The notes beneath the pieces are model-generated. The model had not been told where the DNA came from. It saw only the letters and a program-made list of their open reading frames with translations, and ran no database searches. Below are positions 1 through 7,666 of a DNA stretch of 64,000 nt, piece by piece. The DNA is from Betaproteobacteria bacterium GR16-43 (lineage in GTDB: Bacteria > Pseudomonadota > Gammaproteobacteria > Burkholderiales > Usitatibacteraceae), in contig CP019169.1 in assembly GCA_001953215.1 (NCBI GenBank), positions 4,650,001 through 4,714,000 on the forward strand. Direction: 5' to 3'. The stretch's first letter is position 1, and every line of letters starts with the position of its first letter. A program made the position numbers and the translations under genes.

Positions 1-893
1 ACCTCGCCGAGACGCTGCCCGCGCCGCGCGCGGTGAAGATCGAGCTCACCTCGCAATGCAACTACCGCTGCGGTTTCTGCGCGCACCGCCTGCGCATGAA
101 GAGCCGCGGCGAGATGGATCGCGCGTTCTACGAGCGCGTCGTGGGCGAGATGGTCGATGCCGGCGTCGAGGAGCTCGGCATGTTCTACATCGGCGAGTCC
201 TTCATGTGCGACTGGCTTCCGGAGGCGATCGAGTACGCCAAGAAGCGCGGCATCTCGTACGTGTTCCTCACCACGAACGGCTCGCTCGCCACGCCCGCGC
301 GCGTGAAGGCGTGCATGGCCGCGGGGCTCGACTCGCTCAAGTTCTCGATGAACAACGCCGACGAGGAGCAGTTCGTGCAGATCGCCGCGGTGAAGGCGAA
401 GCTCTTCCGCGACGCGATCGCGAACCTGAAGGCCGCGCACGGCGTGCGCGAAGCGGGCGGCTACAAGTGCGGGCTCTTCGCCTCGAGCATCCAGTACGAC
501 GGCGAGCAGCAGGTGAAGATGCTCGAGCTGGTCGACGAGCTCCGGCCCTTCGTCGACGAGCACTACTGGCTGCCGCTCTACTCCATGGGCAGCCAGACCA
601 CCCAGCGCGAAGAGGAACTGGGCTACCGGCCGATCGCGGGCAACCAGGGACGCATCGGCGCGCTGCGCGATCCGCTGCCCTGCTGGTCGGCGTTCACCGA
701 GGGCCACATCACCTACGACGGCAAGCTCTCGGCCTGCTGCTTCGACGCCGGCGACAAGTGGGTGATGGGCGATCTCACGAAGGTGCCCTTCATGGAAGGC
801 TGGAACAGCGAGCTTTTCCGTAACCTGCGCGCCGCCCACCTCAAGAAGGACGTGACGGGAACGATCTGCGAATCCTGCGTCGCGTACAACTAG
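1..893 (+). CDS. radical SAM/SPASM domain protein (5' end outside the window)
   Basis: The open frame runs in from the left edge (first complete codon at base 3), so the start is missing; the GTG at 33 sits only a few residues before the cluster motif and is probably internal. The CX3CX2C motif CNYRCGFC should bind the radical-SAM [4Fe-4S] cluster. The C-terminal part has the SPASM signature: a tryptophan-flanked cysteine (PCWSAF), CC followed by FDAGD, and a terminal CESC, which in this family binds one or two auxiliary clusters. SPASM enzymes modify peptides, proteins or sugars, but no substrate can be inferred because the upstream genes are not visible. The gene ends one base before hairpin repeat copy A. 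Confidence 0.85.
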   Translation, partial: LAETLPAPRAVKIELTSQCNYRCGFCAHRLRMKSRGEMDRAFYERVVGEMVDAGVEELGMFYIGESFMCDWLPEAIEYAKKRGISYVFLTTNGSLATPARVKACMAAGLDSLKFSMNNADEEQFVQIAAVKAKLFRDAIANLKAAHGVREAGGYKCGLFASSIQYDGEQQVKMLELVDELRPFVDEHYWLPLYSMGSQTTQREEELGYRPIAGNQGRIGALRDPLPCWSAFTEGHITYDGKLSACCFDAGDKWVMGDLTKVPFMEGWNSELFRNLRAAHLKKDVTGTICESCVAYN

Positions 894-983
894 AATAATT
901 GGGGTCAGACTCCCATTAAGTTAATTCTCAATACGGCACGCGGCAATGAGAATTAACTTAATGGGAGTCTGACCCCAATTATT
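894..983. repeat. REP-like hairpin repeat, copy A
   Basis: Perfect inverted repeat: 37-base arms at 894-930 and 947-983 around a 16-base loop. The outer part of each arm carries the core GGGGTCAGACTCCCATT, shared with copies at 13748-13814 and 44005-44097, while the inner part differs from copy B. The right arm supplies the TAA stop and last lysine codon of the hemerythrin gene. Such elements resemble REP sequences mobilised by RAYT-type transposases elsewhere; no such transposase is in the window. It could also act as a two-way transcription terminator between the convergent genes. Confidence 0.85.
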
Positions 984-1512
984 TGACGCCGCGGCGGCGG
1001 GCCATCGACGCGCCAACGCGCTCGAGGGTTTCGACGGGGAGCATGCGGCGCGCCAGGGGAAGGAGCACGCCCTCCTCTTCCGTGATGTGGTCGTCGTAGG
1101 CCCGGCTCAATGCCGCGGCGAGCACGGGTGGAAATTTCGCGGAACGCCCCGCGGCCACCGTTTCGAGGAGCGCGCGTACCTCCGACCACAATTTCTCCAG
1201 GCGCACGTGGTCGTCGCGCAGGCGCGAGACGAGCGATTCGACGCCGGGGCGATCGCTCGCCGATGCGGCCGCGAGCAGCGCGGGAAAGAGGTCTTCCTCT
1301 TCGTCGCGGTGATGGTCGCGGCCCGCCACGTCGAAGTAGCGCAGCGCGGACGCCGACGCGACGATCACTTCCTCGTCCACGCCTTCGTCCTCCAGGTGTT
1401 CGGCGATGCGCTCGATGAGGCGGCAATTGCGCCGCACGCGAACGTGGCAGGCCACCAGCATCTCGAGCGGATGGTCGAAGCCGGCGGTGGGCAGGGAGAA
1501 GAGTTCGTTCAT
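979..1512 (-). CDS. hemerythrin-like (HHE) domain protein
   Basis: A 177-residue all-helical protein with the spaced His/Glu ligands of the hemerythrin HHE family: H14 and H23, HHRDEEEDLFP at 67-77, H102, and DHITEEEGVLLP at 141-152. The family binds a di-iron centre and is linked to oxygen, NO or iron handling. No membrane segment or signal is seen, so it should be cytoplasmic. It is divergent from the DUF2214 gene, and the single FNR-type box at 1546-1559 is exactly 40.5 bases from both ATGs, so the two are probably switched on together at low oxygen, apparently from leaderless transcripts (-10-like CAGAAT ends 7 bases before the ATG). The stop codon lies inside hairpin repeat A, suggesting the original 3' end was replaced or extended. 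Confidence 0.85.
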   Translation of the reverse strand: MNELFSLPTAGFDHPLEMLVACHVRVRRNCRLIERIAEHLEDEGVDEEVIVASASALRYFDVAGRDHHRDEEEDLFPALLAAASASDRPGVESLVSRLRDDHVRLEKLWSEVRALLETVAAGRSAKFPPVLAAALSRAYDDHITEEEGVLLPLARRMLPVETLERVGASMARRRGVK

Positions 1513-1545
1513 CGCGCCATTCTGCTCCCGCGCCGCGGACCGGGG

Positions 1546-1559
1546 TTGACCCGCATCAA
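1546..1559. promoter_or_regulatory. FNR-type box 1 (hemerythrin / DUF2214)
   Basis: TTGACccgcATCAA, one mismatch from the FNR consensus TTGAT-N4-ATCAA. The centre at 1552.5 is 40.5 bases from the ATG on each side. -10-like hexamers CAGAAT (minus) and CACACT (plus) end 7 bases before each ATG. Confidence 0.8.
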
Positions 1560-1592
1560 CCCGGCGCCATGAACCGGGAGCACACTGGCGCG

Positions 1593-2039
1593 ATGTGGCT
1601 CGACGCGATCCTCGCCTACCTGCACTTCACCGCCGTGTTCGTGTTCTTCGCATTCCTGTCGATCGAGGCGTGGCTCCTGCGTTCCCCGGTCTTCGCGGCG
1701 CGCGCGGGCGAGTTGCTGCGGGCGGACGCGTGGTATTGGGGTGCGACCGCCGCGGTGCTCGTCACCGGCCTCGCGCGGCTCTTCCTCGGCGCGAAGGGCG
1801 AGGCCTTCTATCTCCACGCGCCGCTGTACGTGAAGCTGGCGCTGTTCGCCGCCGCCGCCGGATTGTCGCTTGCGCCGAGCGCCACGTTCCGGCGATGGGT
1901 CCGCGAGGCGGCCCAGGCGCAGCACTGGACCGCCCCCGAATCGGAGCGGGTTCATGCACGGCGCCGGATGATGCTCGTGGTCCACGTCGCCGCCGCCATT
2001 CCGCTGGCCGCCGTGTTGATGGCGCGCGGACTGCCCTGA
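1593..2039 (+). CDS. DUF2214 family membrane protein
   Basis: A 148-residue protein with about four hydrophobic segments, beginning WLDAILAYLHFTAVF, typical of the DUF2214 family; the function of that family is not known. An ATG at 1569 is in frame, but 1593 is preferred: it lies at the fixed 40.5-base distance from FNR box 1, and predicted transcription starts at about 1593, downstream of the other ATG. Alignment to the usual family N-terminus also fits. Membrane proteins of this type recur near cbb3 and stress genes in betaproteobacteria, so a role in low-oxygen physiology is inferred only from the promoter. Confidence 0.75.
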   Translation: MWLDAILAYLHFTAVFVFFAFLSIEAWLLRSPVFAARAGELLRADAWYWGATAAVLVTGLARLFLGAKGEAFYLHAPLYVKLALFAAAAGLSLAPSATFRRWVREAAQAQHWTAPESERVHARRRMMLVVHVAAAIPLAAVLMARGLP

Positions 2040-2040
2040 G

Positions 2041-2685
2041 TCAGGCCCCGATGCAGTAGAGCCCGTCCACCGCGCCGTGGCCGATCCACGCCGTCACCGC
2101 GAGAAGCATGAGCAGCACGCCGGCCCAGCGGCGCGAACGTTGCCCGAGGCGCGCGAGCGCCCAGCCCGCGCCCAGCAACGCCGGGATCGTGCCGAGTCCG
2201 AAGGCCGCCATCGCGAGCGCGCCCGTGCCCGCCGATTCGCTCACGAGGGCCAACGGCAACGCGGCATAGACCAGCGCGCACGGTGCCCAGCCCCACAACA
2301 CGCCGAGCAGGAAGCGGCGCAACGGCGTCGCAGGCGGACCGATCCGTCGCACGGCCGCCGCGGCGATGCGCTCGAAGCGCGGTGACGTGCGCATGGCCGG
2401 CCGCGTCGCGACGAAGCCACCCAGGCGCACGCCGGTCACGAAGAGGACCAGGCACGCCGCCGCGAAGGCCGCGGCATGCACGCCGGGGCTCGTGAACCAG
2501 GCCGCCGGTGCGCGTCCGGCCATCCCGGCGAATGCGCCGGCGAGCGCATAGGAACCGATGCGTCCCGCGTGCAGCGCGGCGATCGAGCCCGAGCCCGCGC
2601 GCGCGAAGCCGCCGCACATCGCAGCGCAATGCGCGGAGCCCAGGAAGCCGAGCGCGAAGGCGCCGGCGACGAGCGAAGCGGTCAT
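2041..2685 (-). CDS. SafE/TauE-type (UreH-like) membrane protein
   Basis: A 214-residue polytopic protein, about six membrane segments. The first segment carries SAHCAAMCGG (His19, Cys20, Cys24), the hallmark of the SafE/UreH-like family (PF13386) often found with cbb3 oxidase and copper ATPase genes. Relatives are annotated as sulfite exporters, but the Cys/His motif and genomic company suggest metal or thiol transport for oxidase assembly; that is inference. The ATG at 2685 is 40.5 bases from FNR box 2, with GATGAT as the -10 element. It converges with the DUF2214 gene with a one-base gap. Confidence 0.8.
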   Translation of the reverse strand: MTASLVAGAFALGFLGSAHCAAMCGGFARAGSGSIAALHAGRIGSYALAGAFAGMAGRAPAAWFTSPGVHAAAFAAACLVLFVTGVRLGGFVATRPAMRTSPRFERIAAAAVRRIGPPATPLRRFLLGVLWGWAPCALVYAALPLALVSESAGTGALAMAAFGLGTIPALLGAGWALARLGQRSRRWAGVLLMLLAVTAWIGHGAVDGLYCIGA

Positions 2686-2718
2686 GCCTGGATCATCGCC
2701 GGACCGCGACGCGTGCGA

Positions 2719-2732
2719 TTGACGCCGGTCAA
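2719..2732. promoter_or_regulatory. FNR-type box 2 (SafE-type protein / uspA)
   Basis: TTGACgccgGTCAA, a perfect 5-bp dyad. The centre at 2725.5 is 40.5 bases from the minus-strand ATG (leaderless) and 63.5 from the plus-strand uspA ATG. On the plus side TACGAT (2754-2759) has the same spacing to the box, giving a leader of about 23 bases. Confidence 0.8.
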
Positions 2733-2788
2733 ACCGGGCGATCGCGCGGCGCCTACGATCGAATCATTCCCCTACGCCGGAGAATCCC

Positions 2789-3235
2789 ATGTTCAAGCGC
2801 ATCTTCGTTCCCATCGATGGCACGCCGCGTTCGAACCGGGCCGTGCGCGCCGCCGTCACGCTCGCTCGCGGCCACAAGGGCACGATCACGCTCTTCCACG
2901 CGACGAACCTGTACCACCCGCCGTACGTGGCCTCCGAGGGCTACGCGTTCGATTGGCCGCCGCAGTCGGTCTTTCGCAAGGAAGCCGCGGCCGCGGCCGC
3001 GAAGTTGCTTGCGAAGGCCCGGAAGATCGCCACCGCCAAGCGCGTGGCCACGAAAGTAATGCACACGAGTTCCGATACACCGGCTCGCGCCATCGTCGAC
3101 GCGGCGCGCAAGGCGCGCGCCGATACCATCGTGATGGCATCGCACGGCCGTACCGGGCTGGAGAAGCTCCTCCTCGGTAGCGAGACCCAGAAGGTCCTGG
3201 CGCACGCGAAGATTCCCGTCCTCATCGTGAGGTAG
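2789..3235 (+). CDS. universal stress protein, UspA family
   Basis: A 148-residue single Usp domain. The N-terminal strand is FVPIDGT and the C-terminal ATP-binding signature is GRTGLEKLLLGS (G-2x-G-9x-G-S), so it belongs to the nucleotide-binding class. The start is supported by GGAG six bases upstream of the ATG. Transcription probably begins near 2766 from the FNR-controlled promoter shared with the SafE-type gene. Usp proteins of this type help anaerobic or starvation survival in other proteobacteria. It is one of three stand-alone Usp proteins here, plus a kinase-Usp fusion. Confidence 0.9.
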   Translation: MFKRIFVPIDGTPRSNRAVRAAVTLARGHKGTITLFHATNLYHPPYVASEGYAFDWPPQSVFRKEAAAAAAKLLAKARKIATAKRVATKVMHTSSDTPARAIVDAARKARADTIVMASHGRTGLEKLLLGSETQKVLAHAKIPVLIVR

Positions 3236-3804
3236 GGCAGCCCGTCATTCCCGCGAAGGCGGGAATCCCGTTCCGCAGCGGGAGGACGAGGGGGTGGGTA
3301 GGACTTTTTTCGTCGGCGGGTCACGTTCCAGGGCTTGATAGCAGGAGGGCTGGAGCGGGATGGGTCCTCTGGGGAGTGGAAAGTGCGAATTGCACCGCAC
3401 TCCGCCGCAATGATCATGACGGCGACCGAGTGGCCCCGCCGAGAAAAGAAGCCCTACGCCACCCCCTGTCCTCCCTGCAGTGCGGTCCCGTTGGTCCCGC
3501 ACGCGGAAGTGGTGGTGTCCTGTTCCCCGCAACGAGTGGTTTGGCACGAGACGCTTCGATCGATCGCTTCTCGCAAGTGGGTCCATCCCACGCTCGGAGG
3601 ATAGGGGGTGGCGTAGGACTTCTTTTCTCGGCGGGGCCACTCGGTCATCGACCTGATCGTGGAGGCGGAGCGAAATGACTCTTGCTCGCGACTCTCTTCC
3701 CAGGACCTACACCGATCTCATTCCCAAGCCTTCAAGCCTTGGAACATGACCCGCCGACGAAAAAAGTCCTACCCACCCCCTCATCCTCCCTGCATTGGAT
3801 TGGA
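3236..3804. repeat. 569-base non-coding stretch of nested inverted repeats
   Basis: No convincing gene. Four related 50-60 base elements alternate in direction: about 3280-3333 (+), 3424-3474 (-), 3596-3646 (+), 3733-3792 (-). Elements 1 and 4 are near-identical inverted copies (outer arms), and elements 2 and 3 are near-identical inverted copies (inner arms); all four share the core GTAGGACTT-type block preceded by a G-run. A separate small hairpin, ATTCCCGC-GAAG-GCGGGAAT (3247-3266), of a type common in betaproteobacterial intergenic DNA, precedes them. The whole could fold into a large double stem. It lies between the convergent uspA and hemN genes, which suits a mobile repeat (BIME-like) or terminator role. 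Confidence 0.75.
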
Positions 3805-5226
3805 TTACACGACGCGGGAGTAACGCGATCGATCGCGGGTCTCACGCAGGTACTTGTCGAACACCGCACAAACCGCCCGCACGAGCAACCGCCCGCGAGG
3901 CGTCACGTGGATCCACCCCGGCTCGAGCTCGACCAGTCCGTCGGCTTCGAGGCGCGCGAGGTCCTTCATCTCGGCGGCGAAGTGGCGATCGAAGTCCACC
4001 AGGTAGGCGATCTCGATCGATTCCTTGGCGAGCGAGAAGTGGCAGGCGAGCGCCTGGATCACCGCGCGGCGCATGAGGTCGTCGGGCGTGAGCTGGATGC
4101 CGCGCCACGTGGGGAGCCGCCCTTCGTCGAGCGCGGCGTAGTAGTCGTCGAGCGTCTTCACGTTCTGCATGTACGTCGGACCGATCTTCCCGATCGCGGA
4201 GACGCCCAGGCCCACGAGGTCGCCATCGCCGCCGCAGGCGTAACCCTGGAAGTCGCGCGTGAGCCGCCCCTGGCGCTGCGCCACGGCGAGCTCGTCGTCG
4301 GGCTTGGCGAAATGGTCCATGCCGATATAGGTGTAGCCCGCGCGGTCGAAGCGCTCGATCGCGTTCGTGAGGAGTTCCAGCTTCACCGAACCCGACGGCA
4401 GCTCCGCGTCGAGGATCCGCCGCTGCGGCTTGAACACCGCCGGCAGGTGCGCGTACGAATAGAGCGCGATGCGGTCCGGATCGCAATCGAGCACGCGCTC
4501 GAGCGTCGCGGCGAAGCCCTGCGGCGTCTGCTTCGGCAAGCCGTAGATGAGGTCGAGGTTCACCGACCGGAAGCCATTGGCGCGCGCCGCGTCGATGATG
4601 AGCTTGGTCTGCTCGAAGCTCTGGATGCGGTGCACGGCGTGCTGCACCACCGGATCGAAATCCTGCACGCCGATGCTGATGCGATTGAAGCCGAGGCGCC
4701 CGAGCGTGGCGATGCGCTCCGCATCGACGCGCCGCGGATCGACCTCGATCGCGTATTCGCCCGCGGGATCGAGCTCGAAGGACTGGCCGATGGAATCCAC
4801 CAGCCGCGCCGACAGCTCGTCGCCGAGGAACGTGGGCGTGCCGCCGCCCCAATGCATGCGATTCACGCGCGGGCGGGCGCCGAGCACGTCCGCCACGAGC
4901 TTCATCTCGCGCTCGAGGTATTCCACGTAGCGCAGGGCGCGCGAATGGTCCTTCGTGATGATCTTGTTGCACGCGCAGTAGAAGCACAGCGTGTCGCAGA
5001 AGGGGACGTGGACGTATAATCCGAGCGGTCGCGCGAAGCCGCCGATGCAGCGATTCGCGAGCCAATGCCGCGAAGCGGTCGCGTCGAAGGCCTCGACGAA
5101 ACGATCGGCGGTCGGGTACGACGTATAACGTGGGCCGTTCCCGCCGTAAGTGCGGATCAGGTCCCGGTCGACGAGGGGATGTGCCACGTGGTCGACGCCC
5201 GCGATTCCAGCCAGTCCGAGGTTCAT
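3805..5226 (-). CDS. hemN: oxygen-independent coproporphyrinogen III oxidase
   Basis: A 473-residue radical SAM enzyme that converts coproporphyrinogen III to protoporphyrinogen IX without oxygen, in haem synthesis. The N-terminal YGGNGPRYTSYPTA block is diagnostic for true HemN rather than HemW. The cluster motif is CDTLCFYC (Cys77, Cys81, Cys84) with a further Cys86, and GGGTPTFL follows. Length matches the E. coli enzyme (457). The ATG at 5226 is 40.5 bases from FNR box 3, with CATAGT ending 7 bases before it, predicting anaerobic induction from a leaderless mRNA, as expected for an enzyme that replaces an oxygen-requiring step. Confidence 0.95.
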   Translation of the reverse strand: MNLGLAGIAGVDHVAHPLVDRDLIRTYGGNGPRYTSYPTADRFVEAFDATASRHWLANRCIGGFARPLGLYVHVPFCDTLCFYCACNKIITKDHSRALRYVEYLEREMKLVADVLGARPRVNRMHWGGGTPTFLGDELSARLVDSIGQSFELDPAGEYAIEVDPRRVDAERIATLGRLGFNRISIGVQDFDPVVQHAVHRIQSFEQTKLIIDAARANGFRSVNLDLIYGLPKQTPQGFAATLERVLDCDPDRIALYSYAHLPAVFKPQRRILDAELPSGSVKLELLTNAIERFDRAGYTYIGMDHFAKPDDELAVAQRQGRLTRDFQGYACGGDGDLVGLGVSAIGKIGPTYMQNVKTLDDYYAALDEGRLPTWRGIQLTPDDLMRRAVIQALACHFSLAKESIEIAYLVDFDRHFAAEMKDLARLEADGLVELEPGWIHVTPRGRLLVRAVCAVFDKYLRETRDRSRYSRVV

Positions 5227-5235
5227 GCGCCCACT

Positions 5236-6564
5236 ATGCCGCCGGGTTCCGTGCCGACTTTGACGCCGGTCAATCCTCCTCCAGATCCGCAGTTCCCGGC
5301 CTCGGCGCTCTTCACCATCCTGTTGCCGGTGATCGTCGTGGCCGCTGCGACGGCGGCCCTCGGCGGCATCGCCGCGCTCCTCGGCTGGTTCCGCAACGAG
5401 ATGGTGGCCGTCGCCTCGATCGCCGCCATCGCCGCGGCGCTGCCCACGGTGTTCCTCGCTTACCGGCAGCGCGCCGAGCGTTTGGTGGCGGAGCGTGCCC
5501 TCCAGGACATCGCCGCGCGAACCGGCAACCTGGTCGAATCGGCGATGGACGCGATCATCACGATCGACGAGAACCACCGCGTCGTGCTCTTCAACGCCGC
5601 GGCCGAGGCGATGTTCGGCTGCCCGCGCGGGGAGGCCCTGGGCGCGCCGCTCGACGGCTTCATCCCGGAACGTTTCCGCGCCGGGCATGCGACGCACGTG
5701 CGCCGCTTCGGCGAAACGCGCACGGTCTCGCGCCGGATGGGCTCGGAGCGCATCGTGAAGGGCCTGCGGCGCAACGGCGAGGAATTCCCCATCGACGCCT
5801 CGATCTCGCAGATCGAAGTCAACGGCCAGCGCCTCTACACCGTCATCCTGCGCGACGTGACCGAGCGCTGGGCCGCGGAGAAGGCACTGCGCGCCTCGCG
5901 CGACGAGATCCGCGAACTGGCACTCGCCGCGAGCAGCGCGCGCGAGGAGGAGAAGGCCCGCGTGGCGCGCGAGCTGCACGACGAGCTGGGCCAATCCCTC
6001 ACCGCGCTGCAGATCGACATCACCTTCCTGCGCGAGAGCCTGCCCGGCGCCGAGCCCCGCGTGCAGGAGAAGCTGGCCGCGATGCAGGCCCTGGTCGACG
6101 GCACCGTGACCGCCGCGCGGCGCATCTCCTCGGATCTGCGCCCGCTCATGCTCGACGACCTGGGCCTCGTCGCCGCCTGCGACTGGCTGGTGCAGAACCT
6201 GCGCCAGCGCACCGGGATCGAATGCGAGCTCGTGATCGGCGCGGGCGACCTCGACCTGCCCGATCCCTACGCCACGGCCGTCTTCCGCGTGCTGCAGGAA
6301 TCGCTCACCAACGTGGCCAAGCACGCGGGCGCCACGCACGTCGAGATCACGCTCGAACGCGGGCCCGAAGGTGTCGCCCTCACCGTGCGCGACGACGGCC
6401 GCGGCTTCCCGACGGACGGGCCGCGCAAGGCGGGCACCCACGGGCTCACGGGCCTGCGCGAGCGCGCCTCCCTGCTCGAAGGCACGGTGACGATCGAGAG
6501 CGGGCCGGGACGCGGTACCCTTGTCGAAATGCAGATTCCCTACAGGCCCGCCCCCGCGCCATGA
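5236..6564 (+). CDS. membrane sensor histidine kinase with PAS domain (NarX/DegS type)
   Basis: About 442 residues: two membrane segments (about 24-51 and 56-76), a PAS domain (about 100-215), a HisKA_3 dimerisation domain with ARELHDELGQ (phospho-acceptor His248), and a HATPase domain with the N-box near ESLTNVAKHA and DDGRGFP. It overlaps the response regulator gene by ATGA, so they form a pair. The start is uncertain: ATG 5236 is the only ATG near, but it lies upstream of FNR box 3, and GTG 5329 is possible. No -10 element is at the regulon spacing on this side, so FNR control is not supported. The PAS sensor shows no obvious haem or iron-sulphur motif, so the signal is unknown. Confidence 0.85.
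   Translation: MPPGSVPTLTPVNPPPDPQFPASALFTILLPVIVVAAATAALGGIAALLGWFRNEMVAVASIAAIAAALPTVFLAYRQRAERLVAERALQDIAARTGNLVESAMDAIITIDENHRVVLFNAAAEAMFGCPRGEALGAPLDGFIPERFRAGHATHVRRFGETRTVSRRMGSERIVKGLRRNGEEFPIDASISQIEVNGQRLYTVILRDVTERWAAEKALRASRDEIRELALAASSAREEEKARVARELHDELGQSLTALQIDITFLRESLPGAEPRVQEKLAAMQALVDGTVTAARRISSDLRPLMLDDLGLVAACDWLVQNLRQRTGIECELVIGAGDLDLPDPYATAVFRVLQESLTNVAKHAGATHVEITLERGPEGVALTVRDDGRGFPTDGPRKAGTHGLTGLRERASLLEGTVTIESGPGRGTLVEMQIPYRPAPAP
5260..5273. promoter_or_regulatory. FNR-type box 3 (hemN)
   Basis: TTGACgccgGTCAA, identical to box 2. The centre at 5266.5 is 40.5 bases upstream of the hemN ATG on the minus strand. The -10-like element CATAGT spans 5238 down to 5233. Confidence 0.8.
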
Positions 6565-7199
6565 TCCGCATCGTCCTGGCCGACGACCACACCATCGTGC
6601 GCGAGGGCCTCAAGCAATTGCTGGTCGCCGACGGCGGCCTCGAAGTCGTCGGCGAAGCCGACAACGGCCACGACGCGCTCGCCCGCGTGCGCGAGCTGGA
6701 CTTCGACGTGCTGCTGCTCGACATGTCGATGCCCGGCAAGAGCGGGATCGAGCTCATCAAGCAGATCCACGACGAGCGCCCGAAGCTGCGCATCCTCATC
6801 CTCAGCATGCACGAGGAGCACCAGTACGCGGTGCGCGCCATCCGTGCCGGCGCCTGCGGGTACCTCACCAAGGAAAGCGCGTCGCGCCAGCTGGTGGCCG
6901 CGATCAAGAAGGTGGCCGCGGGCGGCGCGTTCATCAGCAGCGAGGTCGCCGAGCAGCTGGCCCTGGGCGCGATGCCCGGCGCCGAATCGGCCCCGCACGA
7001 GAAGCTCACCGACCGCGAGTTCCAGGTCTTCCGCATGATCGCCGAGGGCATGGGCGTCTCGGACATCGCGGAGCGGCTGCACCTCTCGGTGAAGACCGTG
7101 AGCACCCACAAGGCGAACATCCTGCACAAGCTGGAGGTCGCCGGCACCGGCGAGCTGATCCGCTACGCCCTCGCCCACCGCCTCGTCGAGGGCGGCTGA
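6561..7199 (+). CDS. LuxR/NarL-family response regulator
   Basis: A 212-residue two-domain regulator. The receiver has acidic DD at 8-9, phospho-acceptor Asp54 in LLLDMSMPG, and lysine in YLTKES near 104. The C-terminal LuxR-type helix-turn-helix is in LTDREFQVFRMIAEG and VSDIAERLHLSVKTVSTHK. It overlaps the kinase stop by four bases, so it is the cognate output. NarL-class regulators bind 7-2-7 dyads; such a dyad (CTAGGAA-TT-TTCCTAG) lies 1 kb downstream before the receiver-fnr operon and is a candidate target. That link is inference. Confidence 0.92.
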   Translation: MIRIVLADDHTIVREGLKQLLVADGGLEVVGEADNGHDALARVRELDFDVLLLDMSMPGKSGIELIKQIHDERPKLRILILSMHEEHQYAVRAIRAGACGYLTKESASRQLVAAIKKVAAGGAFISSEVAEQLALGAMPGAESAPHEKLTDREFQVFRMIAEGMGVSDIAERLHLSVKTVSTHKANILHKLEVAGTGELIRYALAHRLVEGG

Positions 7200-7215
7200 T
7201 CCGGGCGGCCGCGAA

Positions 7216-7234
7216 GTTATAATATTGTTATAAT
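7216..7234 (+). promoter_or_regulatory. tandem AT-rich promoter/operator of the AbrB-DUF6036 pair
   Basis: Two direct copies of GTTATAAT (7216-7223 and 7227-7234), one helical turn apart, each containing a perfect TATAAT -10 hexamer; the pair also forms the dyad TTATAA-N5-TTATAA. The second TATAAT ends 7 bases before ATG 7241, so the transcript would be leaderless. AT-rich sequence here stands out against GC-rich surroundings. The dyad is a plausible autoregulatory operator. Confidence 0.7.
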
Positions 7235-7240
7235 GGCGTC

Positions 7241-7666
7241 ATGGACGTCGTCATCCGCAAGATCGGGAGCTCGCTCGGAATCATCATTCCGAAGAGCCTG
7301 CTCGACTCCTGGAACCTCGGCGAGGGCGACCACCTGTCGGTCACCGGGAAGGGGATCTCGCCCCGCAAGGCGGTCGATGCGGACGAGGACAAATGGCGGC
7401 ACGCCCTGGCGGTCGTCGACCGGTTCACCCCGCGGCAGATCCGCGCCAAGAGTCTCGCCAACCTCCACCGCTGGAAGCAGTCCGGAGCCTGGGTCTCCGC
7501 ATACGACGAATGGTCCGGGATCATGAAGGGCAAGGACGACGGAGTGCTCCTGGCCGCCATGCTCGGACGCGATGAGCGCTCCATCCGCCTGCGGCAGTCG
7601 ATGCCCTACGTCGGACTGCTGTCCCGCGAGCAGGTGAAGGCGCTCAATGACCAAGCAGCAGGTTGA
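7241..7666 (+). CDS. AbrB/MazE-like DNA-binding protein, putative antitoxin
   Basis: 141 residues. The first 35 form a SpoVT/AbrB swapped-hairpin domain (IRKIGSSLGIIIPKSLL, then LGEGDHL), typical of MazE-like antitoxins and transition-state regulators. The remaining 100 residues are not recognised, with a helical, charged, tryptophan-containing make-up that could wrap a partner. There is no Shine-Dalgarno sequence; TATAAT 7 bases before the ATG suggests leaderless translation. It overlaps the following nucleotidyltransferase-like gene by 20 bases, so the two are translated together. Autoregulation at the tandem TTATAA operator is likely by analogy with MazE. Confidence 0.75.
   Translation: MDVVIRKIGSSLGIIIPKSLLDSWNLGEGDHLSVTGKGISPRKAVDADEDKWRHALAVVDRFTPRQIRAKSLANLHRWKQSGAWVSAYDEWSGIMKGKDDGVLLAAMLGRDERSIRLRQSMPYVGLLSREQVKALNDQAAG

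Noticed and set aside
3236-3804. CRISPR array
   Set aside because: Elements alternate in direction, vary in sequence and spacing, and no cas genes are near.
5260-5273. FNR box 3 as promoter of the histidine kinase
   Set aside because: No -10-like element at the spacing found on all supported sides, and the only ATG lies upstream of the box.
3805-6441. A very long minus-strand open frame of 878 codons
   Set aside because: Only the part below 5226 is hemN; the rest is antisense to the histidine kinase, with no family features. High GC keeps stop codons rare.
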